In this document: positions 1 through 6,983 of the stretch, in pieces | Layout of the letters: every line of letters starts with the position of its first letter | Position numbering within the stretch: the stretch's first letter is position 1 | Assembly (NCBI GenBank): GCA_964559455.1 | Contig: CAZLHO010000089.1 | Coordinates: forward strand, 1-8,253 | Source: CAZLHO01 sp964559455 | GTDB lineage: Bacteria > Krumholzibacteriota > Krumholzibacteriia > LZORAL124-64-63 | DNA: 8,253 nucleotides | Reading direction: 5' to 3' | Program-made: the position numbers and the translations under genes | The notes under the pieces: model-generated | Seen by the model: the letters and a program-made list of their open reading frames with translations, nothing else | What the model was told of the DNA's origin: nothing | The model's database searches: none

Positions 1-2
1 AG

Positions 3-1166
3 CAGGGACAGATCATCGTCGGCCTGGCCGGCGACCTCGTGAACAACGGGCAGGGCCCGGACCTGACGCCGCCGACGCTGGTCGGCGCCGCGCTCGACGG
101 CACGGTCGAGGTCCTGCTGCAGTACAGCGAGGACGTCGAGCAGTCGACCGCCGAGGACGAGGCGAACTACGAGGTCTACGAGACCGCGGCGCCCGGCAAC
201 ACCGTCGCGGTGTCGTCCGCGGTCCTGCAGGCCGACGCCTCGCAGGTCCTGCTGACGCTGGCCGCCTCGATCAGTGGCACGCCCCACACCGTCCGCGTGA
301 ACGACGTCCAGGATCTGGCCGGCAACCCGATCGCGGCGAATTCCACAATCGCGATCAACGACCCCGGCCCGTTGCCGCAGGTCGTGATCACGGAGATCAT
401 GCAGAATCCCGCGATCCTCCTGGACGACGTCGGCGAGTGGTTCGAGATCCGCAACGACGGCAGTGCGGCCGTGGACCTCAACGGCTGGACGATCAAGGAT
501 CTGGGCACCGACAGCCACGTCATCGACAACGGCGGGCCCCTGCTCATCAATCCCGGCGAGTACAAGGTCCTGGGCGTGGACGCTGCGGCCATGGCCGGCG
601 AGGGCGTCACTCTCTTCTACCAGTACGTGGGCGTCACCCTGGCCAATGGCGAGGACGAGCTGGTCCTGGTCGACACCCTGGATCGCGAAGTCGACGCCTT
701 GGCCTGGGACGACGGCACGGTCTGGCCGGACCCGAACGGCGCCTCGATGCAGTGGGCGGGCTTCGGCGACAACGCCGACGGCGCCACCTGGTTCACCGCC
801 TTCACGATCTTCGGAAACGGCGACTTCGGCACGCCCGGGGCGGTCAACGACGATCCCACCGACGTGCCGGACCGCGGCTTCGCCACCGTGCTGCGGCCGA
901 ACCATCCCAACCCCTTCAACCCGAGCACGCGGTTCAGCTTCACGCTGGCCGTCGACGCCCGGGTGACCCTGGCCGTCTTCGACGTCCGCGGCCGCCGCGT
1001 GCGCACCGTAGTCGACCAGATGCTGCCCGCGGGCGACTACGTCAACGTCTACGGCTGGGACGGCCGCGACGACCGGGGCCGCACCGCCACCAGCGGCACC
1101 TACTTCTACCGCCTGAAGACCGGCGACGGCTTCAGCGAGGCGCGCAAGATGATGCTGCTGAAGTAG
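3..1166 (+). CDS. Secreted Ig-like / lamin-tail protein with FlgD-like C-terminal sorting domain (5' truncated)
   Basis: The reading frame is open back to the window edge, so this is the C-terminal 387 residues of a longer protein; the in-frame GTG at 39 is not taken as the start. Three modules are visible. At about 60-355 is a bacterial Ig-like (Big_5/SbsA-type) domain opening with 'DLTPPTLVGA' and containing 'VNDVQDLAGNPI'. At about 380-750 is a lamin-tail domain ('VVITEIMQNP', 'GEWFEIRNDG', 'VDLNGWTIKD'). At about 890-1163 is a C-terminal FlgD/Ig-like domain with 'HPNPFNPSTRFSF', 'VFDVRGRRVRTV', 'SGTYFYRLKTG' and the terminal 'ARKMMLLK'. C-terminal domains of this type sit on exported proteins of FCB-group and related bacteria, where they resemble type IX secretion sorting signals. 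Export or surface attachment is therefore inferred. The catalytic or binding role is unknown because the N-terminal part lies outside the window. A hairpin terminator follows 24 bases after the stop. Confidence 0.85.
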   Translation, partial: QGQIIVGLAGDLVNNGQGPDLTPPTLVGAALDGTVEVLLQYSEDVEQSTAEDEANYEVYETAAPGNTVAVSSAVLQADASQVLLTLAASISGTPHTVRVNDVQDLAGNPIAANSTIAINDPGPLPQVVITEIMQNPAILLDDVGEWFEIRNDGSAAVDLNGWTIKDLGTDSHVIDNGGPLLINPGEYKVLGVDAAAMAGEGVTLFYQYVGVTLANGEDELVLVDTLDREVDALAWDDGTVWPDPNGASMQWAGFGDNADGATWFTAFTIFGNGDFGTPGAVNDDPTDVPDRGFATVLRPNHPNPFNPSTRFSFTLAVDARVTLAVFDVRGRRVRTVVDQMLPAGDYVNVYGWDGRDDRGRTATSGTYFYRLKTGDGFSEARKMMLLK

Positions 1167-1190
1167 GCGTTCGTCACATGCAGGAAGAAG

Positions 1191-1220
1191 GACGGGCGGG
1201 GGAGACCCCGCCCGTCTCTG
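1191..1220 (+). terminator. Intrinsic terminator after the lamin-tail gene
   Basis: A perfect 11-bp stem, GACGGGCGGGG (1191-1201) with CCCCGCCCGTC (1206-1216), closes on the GNRA-type tetraloop GAGA. It is followed by the short pyrimidine/T-rich run TCTG. It lies just 3' of the stop at 1166 and upstream of the next gene's promoter, as expected for a transcription end. The weak U-tract is the only shortfall. Confidence 0.75.
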
Positions 1221-1251
1221 TTGCGGACGCCCGGGCCGCCGTGCCCGCTTC

Positions 1252-1280
1252 TTGATTCCGGGAAGCCGCGCCCCTACAAT
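1252..1280 (+). promoter_or_regulatory. Sigma70-type promoter of the M3 peptidase gene
   Basis: TTGATT (1252-1257, 4 of 6 against TTGACA) and TACAAT (1275-1280, 5 of 6 against TATAAT) are separated by exactly 17 bases. The predicted start of transcription is near 1287, about 50 bases before the ATG. The upstream terminator and this promoter make the peptidase gene an independent transcription unit. The promoter also argues against any translation start as far upstream as 1252. Confidence 0.6.
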
Positions 1281-1338
1281 TCCATCACCCGCGCCGCTCA
1301 TCCGAAGACCCGCCGACCAGGACGAAGGGATTACGCTC

Positions 1339-3432
1339 ATGACCAGAACATGGCCGCTGGCCGCGCTCGCGCTTTTCGCGCTCGCCGGCTGTTCGGGACA
1401 GTCCGCCGACGGGGAAAACCCCCTGCTCTCGGCCTACGACACACCCTACGACGTCCCCCCCTTCGACCGCATCGAGCCGGCGCACTTCGAACCCGCCTTC
1501 GCCGAGGGCATGGCCCGCGAGAAGGCCGAGGTCGAGGCGATCGCCGTGAACCCGGAACCGCCCACCTTCGAGAACACGATCTCGGCGCTGGACAGGTCCG
1601 GGGTCCTGCTGGAGGACGTCGAGACGATCTTCTACGGGCTGGTGGGCGTCGACACCGTCGACGAACTGCAGGCGATCAACCAGCGGATCTCCCCCCTGCT
1701 GGCGGCCCACCGCGACGAACTGAGCCTGGACAAGCGGATCTTCGCGCGGGTGAAGGCGGTCTACGACAGCCGCGACGGCCTGGAACTGACCGACGAGCAG
1801 CGCTTCCTGCTGGAGAACATGTACAAGGGCTACGTCCGCAGCGGCGCCCTGCTGGACGACGCCCGGCAGACGCGGCTGAAGGAGGTCAACCAGGAGCTGT
1901 CGCTGCTGCGGGTCTCGTTCAGCGACAACCTGCTGGCCGAGACCAACGGCTTCCGGCTGGTGGTCGAGGACCAGGCCGATCTGGCCGGGCTGCCGCCTGC
2001 GGTGGTCGAGACGGCGGCGACGGCGGCCGCGTCCGCGGGACTGGACGGCAAGTGGATCTTCACCACCCACAAGCCGAGCATGCTGCCGTTCCTGACCTAC
2101 GCCGAGAACCGCGAGCTGCGTGAGCGGCTGTACGCGGCCTACACCATGCGGGGCAACAACGGCAACGAGCACGACAACACCGGCATCATGGCCGACATCG
2201 TCAACCTGCGGGTGGAGCGCGCGCACCTGCTGGGCTACGAGACCTACGCCGACTACGTGCTGGAGCGGCGCATGGCCGGCACGCCCGAACGGGTCTACGG
2301 CCTGCTCGACCGCCTTTGGGAGGCGTCGCTGCCGGTGGCCAAGCGCGAGGTCGCCGAGATGCAGGCGATCATCGACGAGGAGGGCGGCGGCTTCGACCTG
2401 GCGTCGTGGGACTGGTGGTTCTACGCCGAGAAGCTGCGCAAGCGCAAGTACGACCTCGACGATAACGAGCTGCGTCCCTACTTCCCGCTGGAGCAGGTGC
2501 GCGACGGGGTCTTCGGCGTGGCGAACAAGCTCTACGGCCTGACCTTCGAACCCCTGACGGGGCTGCCCCTGCCGCATCCCGAGGCCCAGGCCTTCCTGAT
2601 CAAGGAGGCCGACGGCTCCCACTGCGCAGTCATCTACATGGACTTCCATCCCCGCCCCGGCAAGCGCCAGGGCGCCTGGTGCGGCAGGTACCGGAGCCAG
2701 AACCGGGCTTTCGGCGTCGAGGTCGATCCGGTCATCAACCTGGTCTGCAATTTCACCCGGCCCTCCGGCGACGCTCCCGCGCTGCTGAGCATGGACGAGG
2801 TCGAGACCCTCTTCCACGAGTTCGGCCACGCCCTGGACGGCATGCTGGCGAACGTGACCTACCGGACCTCCTACAGCTCCGCCGATTTCTCGGAGCTGCC
2901 CAGCCAGATCATGGAGCACTGGGCCTTCGAGCCCGCGGTGATGAAGGAATACGCCCGGCACTACGCGACCGGCGAGACGATCCCCGACCGGCTCGTGGCC
3001 AGGATCGAGAACAGCGGGCACTTCAACCAGGGCTTCGCGACCGTCGAGTATCTGGCCGCGAGCCTGCTGGACATGAAGCTCCACACCCTGAGCGAGCCGA
3101 CCGACCTGGACGTGATGGCCTTCGAGAAGGTCTACTTCGACGAGATCGGCCTGATCCCGGAGATCGTGTCGCGCTACCGCAGCAGCTACTTCGCGCACAT
3201 CATCGGCGGCTACGCGGCCGGCTACTACGGCTACATCTGGTGCGGCGTGCTGGACTGCGACGCCTTCGAGGCCTTCAAGGAAACGAGCCTCTACGACCAG
3301 GAGACGGCGCGGCGATTCCGGAAGACGATCCTCGAGCGCAACGGCACCGCCGACTTCATGAGGATGTACGTGGACTTCCGCGGCCGCGAGCCCGCGATCG
3401 AGCCGCTGCTGCGCAAACGGGGGCTGATGTAG
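1339..3432 (+). CDS. dcp: M3-family zinc oligopeptidase, Dcp-like, envelope lipoprotein
   Basis: A 697-residue peptidase of the thimet oligopeptidase/peptidyl-dipeptidase Dcp family (M3), which cleaves short peptides; E. coli Dcp is about 680 residues. The zinc site HEFGH is at residues 493-497 (2815-2829), and the third ligand is the Glu of 'DFSELPSQ' (residue 519). The C-terminal segment 'HIIGGYAAGYYGYIW' (620-634) carries the His and Tyr residues (H620, Y625, Y629, Y632) that bind substrate in the family. The N-terminus 'NPLLSAYDTPYDVPPFDRI' is typical of Dcp-like proteins of Bacteroidetes and relatives. The ATG at 1339 was chosen because it follows an AGGGA ribosome site by 8 bases and begins a lipoprotein signal with lipobox LAGC (Cys18). 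Ser at +2 suggests outer-membrane retention. It probably degrades peptides in the periplasm; this is inferred. One oddity is Asp500 in 'HEFGHALDGML', where His is usual. Confidence 0.92.
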   Translation: MTRTWPLAALALFALAGCSGQSADGENPLLSAYDTPYDVPPFDRIEPAHFEPAFAEGMAREKAEVEAIAVNPEPPTFENTISALDRSGVLLEDVETIFYGLVGVDTVDELQAINQRISPLLAAHRDELSLDKRIFARVKAVYDSRDGLELTDEQRFLLENMYKGYVRSGALLDDARQTRLKEVNQELSLLRVSFSDNLLAETNGFRLVVEDQADLAGLPPAVVETAATAAASAGLDGKWIFTTHKPSMLPFLTYAENRELRERLYAAYTMRGNNGNEHDNTGIMADIVNLRVERAHLLGYETYADYVLERRMAGTPERVYGLLDRLWEASLPVAKREVAEMQAIIDEEGGGFDLASWDWWFYAEKLRKRKYDLDDNELRPYFPLEQVRDGVFGVANKLYGLTFEPLTGLPLPHPEAQAFLIKEADGSHCAVIYMDFHPRPGKRQGAWCGRYRSQNRAFGVEVDPVINLVCNFTRPSGDAPALLSMDEVETLFHEFGHALDGMLANVTYRTSYSSADFSELPSQIMEHWAFEPAVMKEYARHYATGETIPDRLVARIENSGHFNQGFATVEYLAASLLDMKLHTLSEPTDLDVMAFEKVYFDEIGLIPEIVSRYRSSYFAHIIGGYAAGYYGYIWCGVLDCDAFEAFKETSLYDQETARRFRKTILERNGTADFMRMYVDFRGREPAIEPLLRKRGLM

Positions 3433-3448
3433 GCCTCCGCGGGGAATC

Positions 3449-3475
3449 GGGGCTCCGTCCGCCGGGCGGAGCCCC
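3449..3475 (+). terminator. Hairpin after the M3 peptidase gene, possible terminator
   Basis: GGGGCTCCGTCC (3449-3460) pairs with GGGCGGAGCCCC (3464-3475) over 12 bp, including one G-T pair, with a GCC loop. It starts 16 bases after the stop codon. No T-run follows (CCTGCGGC), so termination may be partial or factor-dependent, and some readthrough into the cytochrome gene is possible. Confidence 0.5.
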
Positions 3476-3496
3476 CTGCGGCAACCCCCGCCGCCG

Positions 3497-3512
3497 TCCT
3501 GCGTATGCAGGA
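3497..3512. repeat. Small inverted repeat in the cytochrome gene leader
   Basis: TCCTGC (3497-3502) and GCAGGA (3507-3512) flank GTAT and are followed by a pyrimidine-rich stretch (TCTGTGTTCCTTCC). It could be a second weak terminator for the peptidase gene or a protein-binding site for the downstream gene. The sequence does not decide between these, and a 6-bp repeat may be chance. Confidence 0.3.
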
Positions 3513-3555
3513 TCTGTGTTCCTTCCCCCCACGCTCCGCCCATCGGAGGTCCTTC

Positions 3556-4905
3556 ATGCCCCGCGTTCACCCGCTCGTCTTGCTGCTGCCCTGCGTCCTG
3601 CTCGCGGCGCCCGCCGCGGTCCTCGGCGCCGACGACATCGTCGCCGCCGCCAGGGACAACGACCTGCACGCCGTCCGTCACTTCCTGGCCGCCGATTCGA
3701 CCTGCATCGCCGACGTCGACGCCGCGGGCTACACCGCCTTGCACTGGGCCGCGATCCGCGCCCACTGGATGGTGGTCGACCACCTGCTGGACGCCGGGGC
3801 CCCCGTGGACGTCGTCGGCGCCGACGGCGGTTCGCCCCTGCACTGGGCCTGCCACCACGACCGTCCCGACGTTGTGGCGCGGATGCTCGACGCCGGCGCC
3901 GACGCCGGGCTGGCCAACCGCTGGGCGCGCACGCCCCTGCACGTCGTCGCCCGCCGCGGCTGCGTCGAGACGGCTCGGCTGCTGCTGGCGCGCGGGGCCG
4001 ATCCCGCCGTCGCGACCAACGAGGGCTGGACGCCCCTGCACGTCGCCTACAAGAGCGGCCAGGACGCGCTGGTGTCCGTGCTGCTGGCGGCGGGGGCCGA
4101 CCCCGACGCCGAGGACGAGAACGGCGAGCGGCCCGCCGACCAGGCTTCGCCGCGCGCCCCTGTGATCGACGCCGATCCCGCGTCCTTCGCCGAGTACCTG
4201 GGCATCTACGATCTGGGCGGCGGCTTCGAATTCAAGGTCTGGCGCGAGGGGGAGCGCCTGATGATCCGGGAATTCGCCCCCGACGAGCTGCTGCCCATCG
4301 GACCGGACACCTTCCGCTGCTTCCAGGAACCGTGGATCGTGAGCTTCGACCGGGACGAGGCCGGCGCCGTCGCCGCCGTGGACGTGCAGTTCCTGCGCCG
4401 CACCGTTCGCGGCGAGCGCCGCGAAGCGCCTCAGTACGTCGGCTCGCAGCGCTGCGCCGAATGCCACATGGACAGGCGTGGCGACGCCCCCTACATGAAA
4501 TGGCTGAGCGGAGCCCACGCCGGTGCCTACTGGCGGCTGGCTACCGACTGGGCTCTGTTCCTGGGACGGAACAATCCCGCCTACGCCGGCATCACGTCGA
4601 CGATCGACGACGAGCGCTGCCTGATGTGCCACCGGACGACGGACCAGGATCCCGACGCGATCGCCGCCGAGGGCTTCCGCATGGAGGAGGGCGTGGGCTG
4701 CGAGGCCTGCCACGGCCCCGGTTCCCTCTACATGGATCCCGAAGTGATGGCCGACCGGGAGCGCTTCCTGGCCGCCGGCGGCGTCGTGCCCGACGAGGAC
4801 GTCTGTCGCAAGTGCCACCGCCGGGGGGAGTTCGTCTTCGCCGATCGCTGGGAGAAGATCGCTCACGCGCGGTCCCTGCCCGCCGGCGGGGCGGATCCGC
4901 ACTGA
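3556..4905 (+). CDS. Exported ankyrin-repeat / DUF3471-like / tetraheme cytochrome c fusion protein
   Basis: A 449-residue protein. The ATG at 3556 was chosen over the one at 3505 because GGAGGT (3545-3550) lies 5 bases upstream and a Sec signal peptide (about residues 1-25, hydrophobic core 'LVLLLPCVLLAAP') then starts at the N-terminus. Residues about 26-200 form five ankyrin repeats plus a partial sixth ('GYTALHWAA', 'GSPLHWACH', 'RTPLHVVAR', 'WTPLHVAYK'). Residues about 209-290 ('FAEYLGIYDLGGGFEFKVW', 'LLPIGPDTFRCF', 'VSFDRDEAGAV') resemble the DUF3471 beta domain found at the C-terminus of serine hydrolases. From residue 294, 'YVGSQRCAECH' opens a cytochrome c554/c'-like domain with four heme sites: CAECH (300-304), CLMCH (355-359), CEACH (382-386) and CRKCH (417-421). 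Periplasmic electron transfer is inferred; the redox partner is unknown. The histidine usual in 'CHGPGSxH' is Tyr392 here. A cytochrome maturation system must be encoded elsewhere. Confidence 0.88.
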   Translation: MPRVHPLVLLLPCVLLAAPAAVLGADDIVAAARDNDLHAVRHFLAADSTCIADVDAAGYTALHWAAIRAHWMVVDHLLDAGAPVDVVGADGGSPLHWACHHDRPDVVARMLDAGADAGLANRWARTPLHVVARRGCVETARLLLARGADPAVATNEGWTPLHVAYKSGQDALVSVLLAAGADPDAEDENGERPADQASPRAPVIDADPASFAEYLGIYDLGGGFEFKVWREGERLMIREFAPDELLPIGPDTFRCFQEPWIVSFDRDEAGAVAAVDVQFLRRTVRGERREAPQYVGSQRCAECHMDRRGDAPYMKWLSGAHAGAYWRLATDWALFLGRNNPAYAGITSTIDDERCLMCHRTTDQDPDAIAAEGFRMEEGVGCEACHGPGSLYMDPEVMADRERFLAAGGVVPDEDVCRKCHRRGEFVFADRWEKIAHARSLPAGGADPH

Positions 4906-4929
4906 TCGGGGGCGCCTCGGCCGCGGAGA

Positions 4930-4938
4930 TGGTATGAT
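4930..4938 (+). promoter_or_regulatory. Possible extended -10 promoter for deoD
   Basis: TGGTATGAT fits the extended -10 form TG-N-TATAAT with one mismatch in the hexamer (TATGAT, 4933-4938). No good -35 is seen at 17 bases (GGGCGC), which extended -10 promoters can tolerate. It lies 57 bases before the deoD ATG and 24 bases after the preceding stop. Confidence 0.4.
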
Positions 4939-4960
4939 CGCCGCCGGGAAGCGGTGGCGA
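4938..4960 (+). other. Leader hairpin upstream of deoD
   Basis: TCGCCGCC (4938-4945) pairs with GGTGGCGA (4953-4960) over 8 bp with one G-T pair and a 7-base loop, GGGAAGC. It spans the predicted transcription start. It could affect the leader or simply be chance pairing in GC-rich DNA. Confidence 0.25.
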
Positions 4961-4995
4961 GCCGCATTGCCATGCCGACGACCGGGAGGGCCGCG

Positions 4996-5697
4996 ATGAG
5001 CATCCACATCGGCGCCGAGAAGGGCCAGGTCGCGCCGGCGATCCTGCTGCCCGGCGATCCCCTGCGGGCCCGCTTCATCGCGGAGCGCTTCCTTGAGGAC
5101 GCCGTCTGCTTCAACGAGGTCCGCGGCATGCTCGGCTTCACCGGCGCCTGGCGGGGAAGGCCGGTTTCGGTCATGGGCACCGGCATGGGCATGCCGAGCC
5201 TGGCCATCTACGTGCACGAGCTGGTCGTCGACTACGGCGTCCGGACGCTGATCCGCGTCGGCACCTGCGGCGCGCTGCAGGCCGGCCTGGACGTCGGCGA
5301 CATCGTCCTGCCCATGGCCTCGTCGTCCAACTCGGGCGCCAACCGGCGACGCTTCGGCGGACAGGACTTCGCTCCCGTCGCCGATTTCGACCTGCTGCAG
5401 CGGGCCCACCGGGCCGCCGACGAGCTCGGGGCGACCGTGCACGTGGGCGGCATCCTCTCCTCGGACACCTTCTACGACGACGATTCCGACTGGTGGCGGA
5501 TCTGGGCGGATCACGGCGTGCTGGCCTGCGAGATGGAGACCTCCTGCCTCTACACCCTGGCGGCGAAGCACGGGGTCTCGGCCCTGTCGGTGCTGACGGT
5601 CAGCGACAACGTGGTGAACGGCCGCGCCGCAACGACGGAGGAACGCGAGCGGGGATTCCCGCTGATGGCCGAGATCGCACTGTCCATCCTTTCCTGA
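4996..5697 (+). CDS. deoD: Purine nucleoside phosphorylase, DeoD type
   Basis: A cytosolic enzyme of purine salvage that splits purine (deoxy)ribonucleosides with phosphate into the base and (deoxy)ribose-1-phosphate. The 233-residue length fits the hexameric DeoD family (E. coli about 239). The ATG at 4996 was chosen over in-frame GTG 4954 and ATG 4972 because GGGAGGG (4984-4990) sits 5 bases upstream and this start puts the active site in the E. coli register. In that register His4, Gly20, Arg24, Arg43 and Arg87 appear at phosphate and subunit-contact positions, with Thr90 in place of Ser90. 'CEMET' carries Met180 and Glu181 for ribose, and the catalytic pair Asp204 and Arg217 is present. 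'PGDPLRARFIAERFLEDA' and 'VRGMLGFTG' are family signatures. The residue after Asp204 is Asn, where E. coli has His ('TVSDN' against 'TVSDH'). No other nucleoside genes are adjacent. Confidence 0.95.
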   Translation: MSIHIGAEKGQVAPAILLPGDPLRARFIAERFLEDAVCFNEVRGMLGFTGAWRGRPVSVMGTGMGMPSLAIYVHELVVDYGVRTLIRVGTCGALQAGLDVGDIVLPMASSSNSGANRRRFGGQDFAPVADFDLLQRAHRAADELGATVHVGGILSSDTFYDDDSDWWRIWADHGVLACEMETSCLYTLAAKHGVSALSVLTVSDNVVNGRAATTEERERGFPLMAEIALSILS

Positions 5698-5710
5698 ATC
5701 GATCCAGGAA
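5691..5710. terminator. Inverted repeat between convergent genes, possible weak bidirectional terminator
   Basis: TTCCTG (5691-5696) and CAGGAA (5705-5710) enclose the self-complementary ATCGAT (5698-5703), with one A-C mismatch between them. The repeat overlaps the deoD stop and ends 2 bases before the stop of the - strand TPR gene. It has no T-run on either strand, so its efficiency is doubtful. Confidence 0.3.
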
Positions 5711-5711
5711 G

Positions 5712-6983
5712 CTATTCGAGAGTCCGGCGGAGCTCGGCCTGGCGTGAAATTTCGCGCTCGATGTAGTCGATCCACTGCGAGGCGGCCCGACGCCCGTCGG
5801 GGGACCGCCGAGCCTCCGCGAAGGAGGCGATCGCCTCGTCCAGGCGCCCGAGCTCGAAGAGCGCCATGCCGATCATGATCTGCAGCTCGTGGGCGTTGTC
5901 GACGCCCTTGCCCAGCGCGGTGCGCGCGGCGGCGATGGTGTTTTCCCAGTCGCCCAGGTTGGCGTGGCTCTGGGCGATGCGGGCGTCCAGCTCGCCGTCG
6001 TCCGACAGGGCGGCGGCCCGCGTCAGGGCCGCGATGGCCCGCCGGTGCTCGTGGGCCAGGATCCAGGCCTGGGACAGCAGCCGCCAGTTCTGCGTGGCGG
6101 ACTCGATCAGGCCGCTCGCCAGCCCCTCGTCCAGGATGAGCGCCGCGCGGTAGGGCACCTCGGCCTGCATCAGGAGCTGCGCCAGCATCAGCCGTTCGGG
6201 ACCGGAGGAGAGGTAGCCCTGCGCGAAGGCCGCCTCGTAGGCCGCGAGCCGGCGGCGGTCGTCGCCCGTCTCGCCGTAGGCCGCCGCCAGGTGCAGCCAG
6301 TACTCCTTGTTCGGGAAACGGGTCACGAGCAGCTCGAGGATCTCCAGCAGGCGCGGATAGTCGCCCTGCTCGTGGTAGTAGGCCCGCAGCAGCGCGTACC
6401 AGTTCTCCTGGACGGGCTGCCCCCGCTCCTGCGCGACGGCGACGGCCCGGAGCGCGTGGTCGACGGCGTCCTGCAGCCGCCCCGACTGGTAGCTGGCCTG
6501 GCTCAGCAGGATGTAGGGCTCGGGCCCGGGGTTCTCGGCCGAGGCGAGCCATTGTTCGAGGTGCTCGATCGCCTTCGCGTAGTTCTCGCGGTGGAACCAG
6601 AGCTGGGCCAGCGTGTAGCGGGTGCCGGACTCCAGCGCCGGCGGCAGATCCTGCTCCAGCAGCACCTTCTCGTAGGCCTCGATGCTCTCGGCGTATTCCT
6701 GCCGGGCGAAGTGGGCGTAGCCGTAGGCGGTGTAGAGTTGCACCCTCTCGTGGGGCTCGAGGTCCCGCATCCGCTCGACTTCTCCGAGCTCCTCGAAGGC
6801 CTTGGCCCAGTCCTCGGCGTCGACGGCCTGCTGGGCGCGGCTCAGCTTGGCGTAGACCTTCTCGCGCATGGCCAGGGTCTTGCGGGACGCGTCCTGGGCG
6901 GCCGCGTCGCCGGCGAGGCAGGCCGGAGCGAGCAGCGCCAGGAAGAGGACCAGGAGCGGTCGGATGTGGCGTCGGCGGCTCAA
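5712..6983 (-). CDS. Exported tetratricopeptide-repeat protein of the TonB2-type operon
   Basis: A 423-residue protein with an N-terminal signal (SRRR basic region, core 'PLLVLFLALLAPACLAG', probable cleavage near residue 29). Helical TPR-type repeats follow from about residue 35 to 410, for example 'AYGYAHFARQEYAESIEAYE', 'GMALFELGRLDEAIASFAEA' and 'LAQLWFHRENYAKAIEHLEQ'. The start is TTG at 6983, which overlaps the tonB stop as TTGA, with GGAG (6989-6992 on the complement) 5 bases upstream; this points to translational coupling. No ATG in this frame would keep the signal peptide. TonB2-type clusters (exbB-exbD-tonB-TPR) of Vibrio and Shewanella have a TPR gene at the same place. A periplasmic scaffold or accessory role is inferred from that. 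Cys22 is in a poor lipobox context (APAC), so a lipoprotein is unlikely. Confidence 0.82.
   Translation of the reverse strand: MSRRRHIRPLLVLFLALLAPACLAGDAAAQDASRKTLAMREKVYAKLSRAQQAVDAEDWAKAFEELGEVERMRDLEPHERVQLYTAYGYAHFARQEYAESIEAYEKVLLEQDLPPALESGTRYTLAQLWFHRENYAKAIEHLEQWLASAENPGPEPYILLSQASYQSGRLQDAVDHALRAVAVAQERGQPVQENWYALLRAYYHEQGDYPRLLEILELLVTRFPNKEYWLHLAAAYGETGDDRRRLAAYEAAFAQGYLSSGPERLMLAQLLMQAEVPYRAALILDEGLASGLIESATQNWRLLSQAWILAHEHRRAIAALTRAAALSDDGELDARIAQSHANLGDWENTIAAARTALGKGVDNAHELQIMIGMALFELGRLDEAIASFAEARRSPDGRRAASQWIDYIEREISRQAELRRTLE

Noticed and set aside
437..1255. 272-codon + strand frame over the lamin-tail gene
   Set aside because: Arg/Gly-rich frame-shifted shadow of a gene with clear domains in another frame; it also runs through the terminator.
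1252..1338. N-terminal extension of the M3 peptidase to a TTG at 1252
   Set aside because: It would overlap the -35 box and bury the lipoprotein signal 29 residues inside the protein; ATG 1339 has a ribosome site and begins the signal peptide.
3505..3555. Start of the cytochrome fusion at ATG 3505
   Set aside because: No ribosome site precedes it, it lies inside an inverted repeat, and it adds 17 polar/basic residues before the signal peptide; ATG 3556 has GGAGGT at 5 bases.
2679..4937. 752-codon + strand frame overlapping the peptidase and cytochrome genes
   Set aside because: Its product is Arg/Pro/Gly-rich with no recognisable domain and it crosses two well-supported genes and their gap; typical of GC-rich shadow frames.
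4954..4995. DeoD start at GTG 4954 or ATG 4972
   Set aside because: Neither has a good ribosome site, and only ATG 4996 gives the DeoD N-terminus with His4 and the family residue register.
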